Positions 62,138 to 64,000 of a stretch of DNA of 64,000 nt are shown here, one piece after another. A model generated the notes under the pieces. That model was not told the origin of the DNA. It searched no databases and saw only the letters and a program-made list of their open reading frames with translations. Every line of letters begins with the position of its first letter. The first letter of the stretch is position 1. Source of the DNA: Microbacterium commune (GTDB taxonomy: Bacteria; Actinomycetota; Actinomycetes; Actinomycetales; Microbacteriaceae); NCBI RefSeq assembly GCF_014836945.1, contig NZ_JACSPX010000001.1, positions 514,952-578,951 on the forward strand, written 5' to 3'. Both the position numbers and the translations under genes were made by a program.

Positions 62138-63616
62138 ATGACCGAGCTCGCCCGACCAGGCAAGATCATCGCGATCCACCTCAACTACGTCTCCCGTGCC
62201 GACCAGCGCGGCCGTCGCCCCGCCGCCCCCTCGTACTTCTTCAAGCCCGCCAGCTCTCTCGCCGCCACCGACGGCGTGGTCGAGCGCCCCGCCGGCACCG
62301 AGCTGCTCGCCTTCGAGGGCGAGATCGCACTGATCATCGGCACCGCGGCCCGCCGCGTCTCGGTCGACGAGGCGTGGGCGCACGTGGCATCCGTCACCGC
62401 GTCGAACGACCTCGGCCTGTACGACCTGCGCGCCAACGACAAGGGCTCGAACGTGCGGTCGAAGGGCGGCGACGGGTACACACCCGTCGGGCCTGAGCTC
62501 ATCGCCGCCGCATCGGTAGACCCGGCAGCGCTGCGGGTGCGCGCGTGGGTGAACGGCGAACTCGCCCAGGACGACACCACCGCCGGCCTGCTCTTCCCCC
62601 TCCCCCAGCTGGTCGCCGACCTCTCGCAGCACTTCACGCTCGAACCGGGCGACATCATCCTCACCGGCACCCCGGCCGGGTCGAGCGTGATCGTGCCCGG
62701 CGACGTGGTCGAGGTCGAGGTGGATGCTCCGGATGCCCCCGGCGCCCCGTCGTCAGGGCGGCTGCGCACGACGGTCACGCAGGGTGAGGTCGAATTCGAC
62801 CCCGCACTCGGCTCGATGCCCGCCGTCGACGACCTCCAGCGCGCCGAGGCATGGGGCTCGCGCGAGCTCGCGGGTCTGCCCGCCGTCGAGCAGCAGAGCG
62901 GCCTGTCCCCCGAGCTGCGCGCGAAGCTCGAGGCCGCCCCGACCGCCGGCCTGTCCAGCCAGCTGCGCAAGCGCGGTCTGCGCTCCTGCTTCATCGACGG
63001 CCTCTCCGCCAACCTGCCGGGCGCGAAGATCGTCGGCGCGGCCAAGACCCTGCGCTTCGTGCCGGCGCGCGAAGACCTCTTCACCAGCCACGGCGGCGGG
63101 TACAACGCGCAGAAGCGCGCCTTCGACGCGGTCGACGAGGGCGAGATCATCGTCATCGAGGCCCGAGGCGACGAGACCACCGGCACGCTCGGCGACATCC
63201 TCGCGCTGCGCGCGAAGACCCGCGGTGCCGCCGGCGTCGTCACCGACGGCGGAGTCCGCGACTTCGACGCCGTCGCCGAGATCGGCCTCCCGGTCTTCTC
63301 GAAGGGCGCGCACCCCTCGGTGCTCGGCCGCAAGCACGTGCCGTGGGAGTTCGACGTCACGATCGGCTGCGGTGGAGCCACCGTGCAGCCCGGCGACGTG
63401 ATCGTCGGCGATGGCGACGGGGTGATCGTCATCCCCGCGGCTCTCGCCGAGGAGGTCGCCGACGCGGCGCTCGTGCAGGAGGACGAGGATGCCTGGATCG
63501 CCGAGCAGGTCGCCGCGGGCAACGCGGTCGACGGGCTGTTCCCGATGAACGCCGAGTGGCGCGCGAAGTACTCCCTTCATCTCGCGTCGCTCGCGCAGGA
63601 ACCGGCGGAACGATGA
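62138..63616 (+). CDS. Fumarylacetoacetate hydrolase-RraA/HMG-aldolase fusion
   Basis: 492 aa, two enzymes in one chain. Residues about 1-230 are an FAH/HpaG-like domain (FEGEIALIIG; metal-binding Glu/Asp; ITGTPAGSSVIVPGD). Residues about 260-480 are RraA/HMG-aldolase-like (GVVTDGGVRDFDAVAEIGLPVF with the catalytic Arg-Asp). This fits ring-cleavage product processing, decarboxylation or isomerisation followed by retro-aldol cleavage to pyruvate, as in homoprotocatechuate or gallate-type routes. AAGGAGG before ATG 62138. It overlaps the GntR gene by ATGA. Confidence 0.85.
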   Translation: MTELARPGKIIAIHLNYVSRADQRGRRPAAPSYFFKPASSLAATDGVVERPAGTELLAFEGEIALIIGTAARRVSVDEAWAHVASVTASNDLGLYDLRANDKGSNVRSKGGDGYTPVGPELIAAASVDPAALRVRAWVNGELAQDDTTAGLLFPLPQLVADLSQHFTLEPGDIILTGTPAGSSVIVPGDVVEVEVDAPDAPGAPSSGRLRTTVTQGEVEFDPALGSMPAVDDLQRAEAWGSRELAGLPAVEQQSGLSPELRAKLEAAPTAGLSSQLRKRGLRSCFIDGLSANLPGAKIVGAAKTLRFVPAREDLFTSHGGGYNAQKRAFDAVDEGEIIVIEARGDETTGTLGDILALRAKTRGAAGVVTDGGVRDFDAVAEIGLPVFSKGAHPSVLGRKHVPWEFDVTIGCGGATVQPGDVIVGDGDGVIVIPAALAEEVADAALVQEDEDAWIAEQVAAGNAVDGLFPMNAEWRAKYSLHLASLAQEPAER

Positions 63617-64000
63617 GCACCCTCGTGCGGGAGGTCAGCAAGTCCGAGCAGGCCTACACATGGCTGCGCTCTCGGATCGCCTCGCACGCGTACGGGCCCG
63701 GCTACCGGCTCGTGCTGAGCGGGATCGCGCGCGAGCTGCAGATGAGCGTCGTGCCGGTGCGCGAGGCCATCCGGCGCCTGGAGGCCGAAGGGTACGTGAC
63801 CTTCGAGCGCAACGTGGGCGCGTACGTCTCGCTGATCGACGAAGACCAGTACGCGCACACCATGCAGGCTCTGGGCCTGGTCGAGGGCTCCGCGACCGCG
63901 CTGTCGGCGCCCCTGCTCGACCACGACGCGCTGGCTCGCGCCGAGCAGATCAACGATCAGATGCGCGCCCTGCTCGACCACTTCGACGCGCACCGCTTCA
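63613..64000 (+). CDS. GntR-family regulator (3' truncated by window)
   Basis: The first 129 residues are visible: winged HTH (AYTWLRSRIASHAYGPGYRLVLSGIARELQMSVVPVREAIRRLEAEGYVTFERNVGAYV) followed by the start of an FCD-type effector domain. ATG overlaps the FAH-RraA stop. It probably controls this catabolic operon through the TCGTATACGA-type sites. Confidence 0.9.
   Translation, partial: MSTLVREVSKSEQAYTWLRSRIASHAYGPGYRLVLSGIARELQMSVVPVREAIRRLEAEGYVTFERNVGAYVSLIDEDQYAHTMQALGLVEGSATALSAPLLDHDALARAEQINDQMRALLDHFDAHRF

Overview
The window looks like chromosome of a high-GC actinobacterium of the Microbacterium type (Microbacteriaceae). The reasons are very high GC, frequent 'cggatgcc'/'gcatccg' strings in the native genes, many promoters with the -10 box six bases before the start codon (leaderless mRNAs), and family markers such as GTP-dependent PEPCK, a 480-residue GapB-type dehydrogenase, DUF222/HNH proteins and an actinobacterial ATP-dependent DNA ligase. 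This assignment is inference from content; no rRNA or tRNA gene lies in the window.

Layout. 0-3.3 kb: end of an ABC exporter, then an RsbQ-like hydrolase translationally coupled to a PAS/GAF/GGDEF diguanylate cyclase. 3.4-8.3 kb: a gluconeogenic block (PEPCK, a divergent RamB-like regulator, GapB-type GAPDH). 8.4-11.8 kb: TauE-type permease, amidase, HAD phosphatase and an Lrp/AsnC regulator, the last divergent from a branched-chain 2-oxoacid dehydrogenase operon (E1a, E1b, E2; 11.9-15.5 kb). 15.5-19.7 kb: dihydroxyacetone kinase operon dhaK-dhaL-dhaM, where DhaM carries HPr and a complete Enzyme I. 19.9-24.8 kb: lower phenylacetate genes (thiolase, PaaF, PaaH, PaaZ).

24.9-36.7 kb: a heavy-metal island. 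A cadmium/zinc module (thioredoxin-like protein, zinc-ribbon peptide, LspA, CadD, SPC-type P1B ATPase, CmtR) and a copper module (two DUF305 proteins, a Cys-rich four-helix copper protein, small membrane proteins, a beta-propeller lipoprotein, DUF6153, YHS protein, CopB-type ATPase, CsoR) are separated and framed by three copies of a palindrome (AAACGATCGTTT). The outer two copies sit in 27-bp inverted repeats (25/27 identical). No transposase or integrase is present. Gene remnants lie at the right edge.

37-43.3 kb: SRPBCC and DUF4166 pair, a lipoprotein, a DUF222/HNH protein, RecQ with a C-terminal phosphoribosyltransferase-like domain, and a hypothetical gene. 43.4-48.0 kb: phenylacetyl-CoA epoxidase paaABCDE and paaG. 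This operon and the 19.9-kb operon share a 22-bp operator-like site, so the pathway is split but probably one regulon. 48.0-57.8 kb: DNA ligase, phosphoribosyltransferase, glutamine amidotransferase, BrkB-type membrane protein, a ThDP enzyme, a two-component system and an ABC exporter. 57.9-64 kb: an aromatic catabolic block (FAD monooxygenase, IclR regulator, MHS transporter, FAH-RraA fusion, GntR regulator cut by the window end) with clear operator-like palindromes.

Taken together, the native genes feed aromatic acids, branched-chain amino acids and dihydroxyacetone into acetyl-CoA and central metabolism, next to gluconeogenic enzymes. The metal island sits directly after paaZ, between the two phenylacetate operons.
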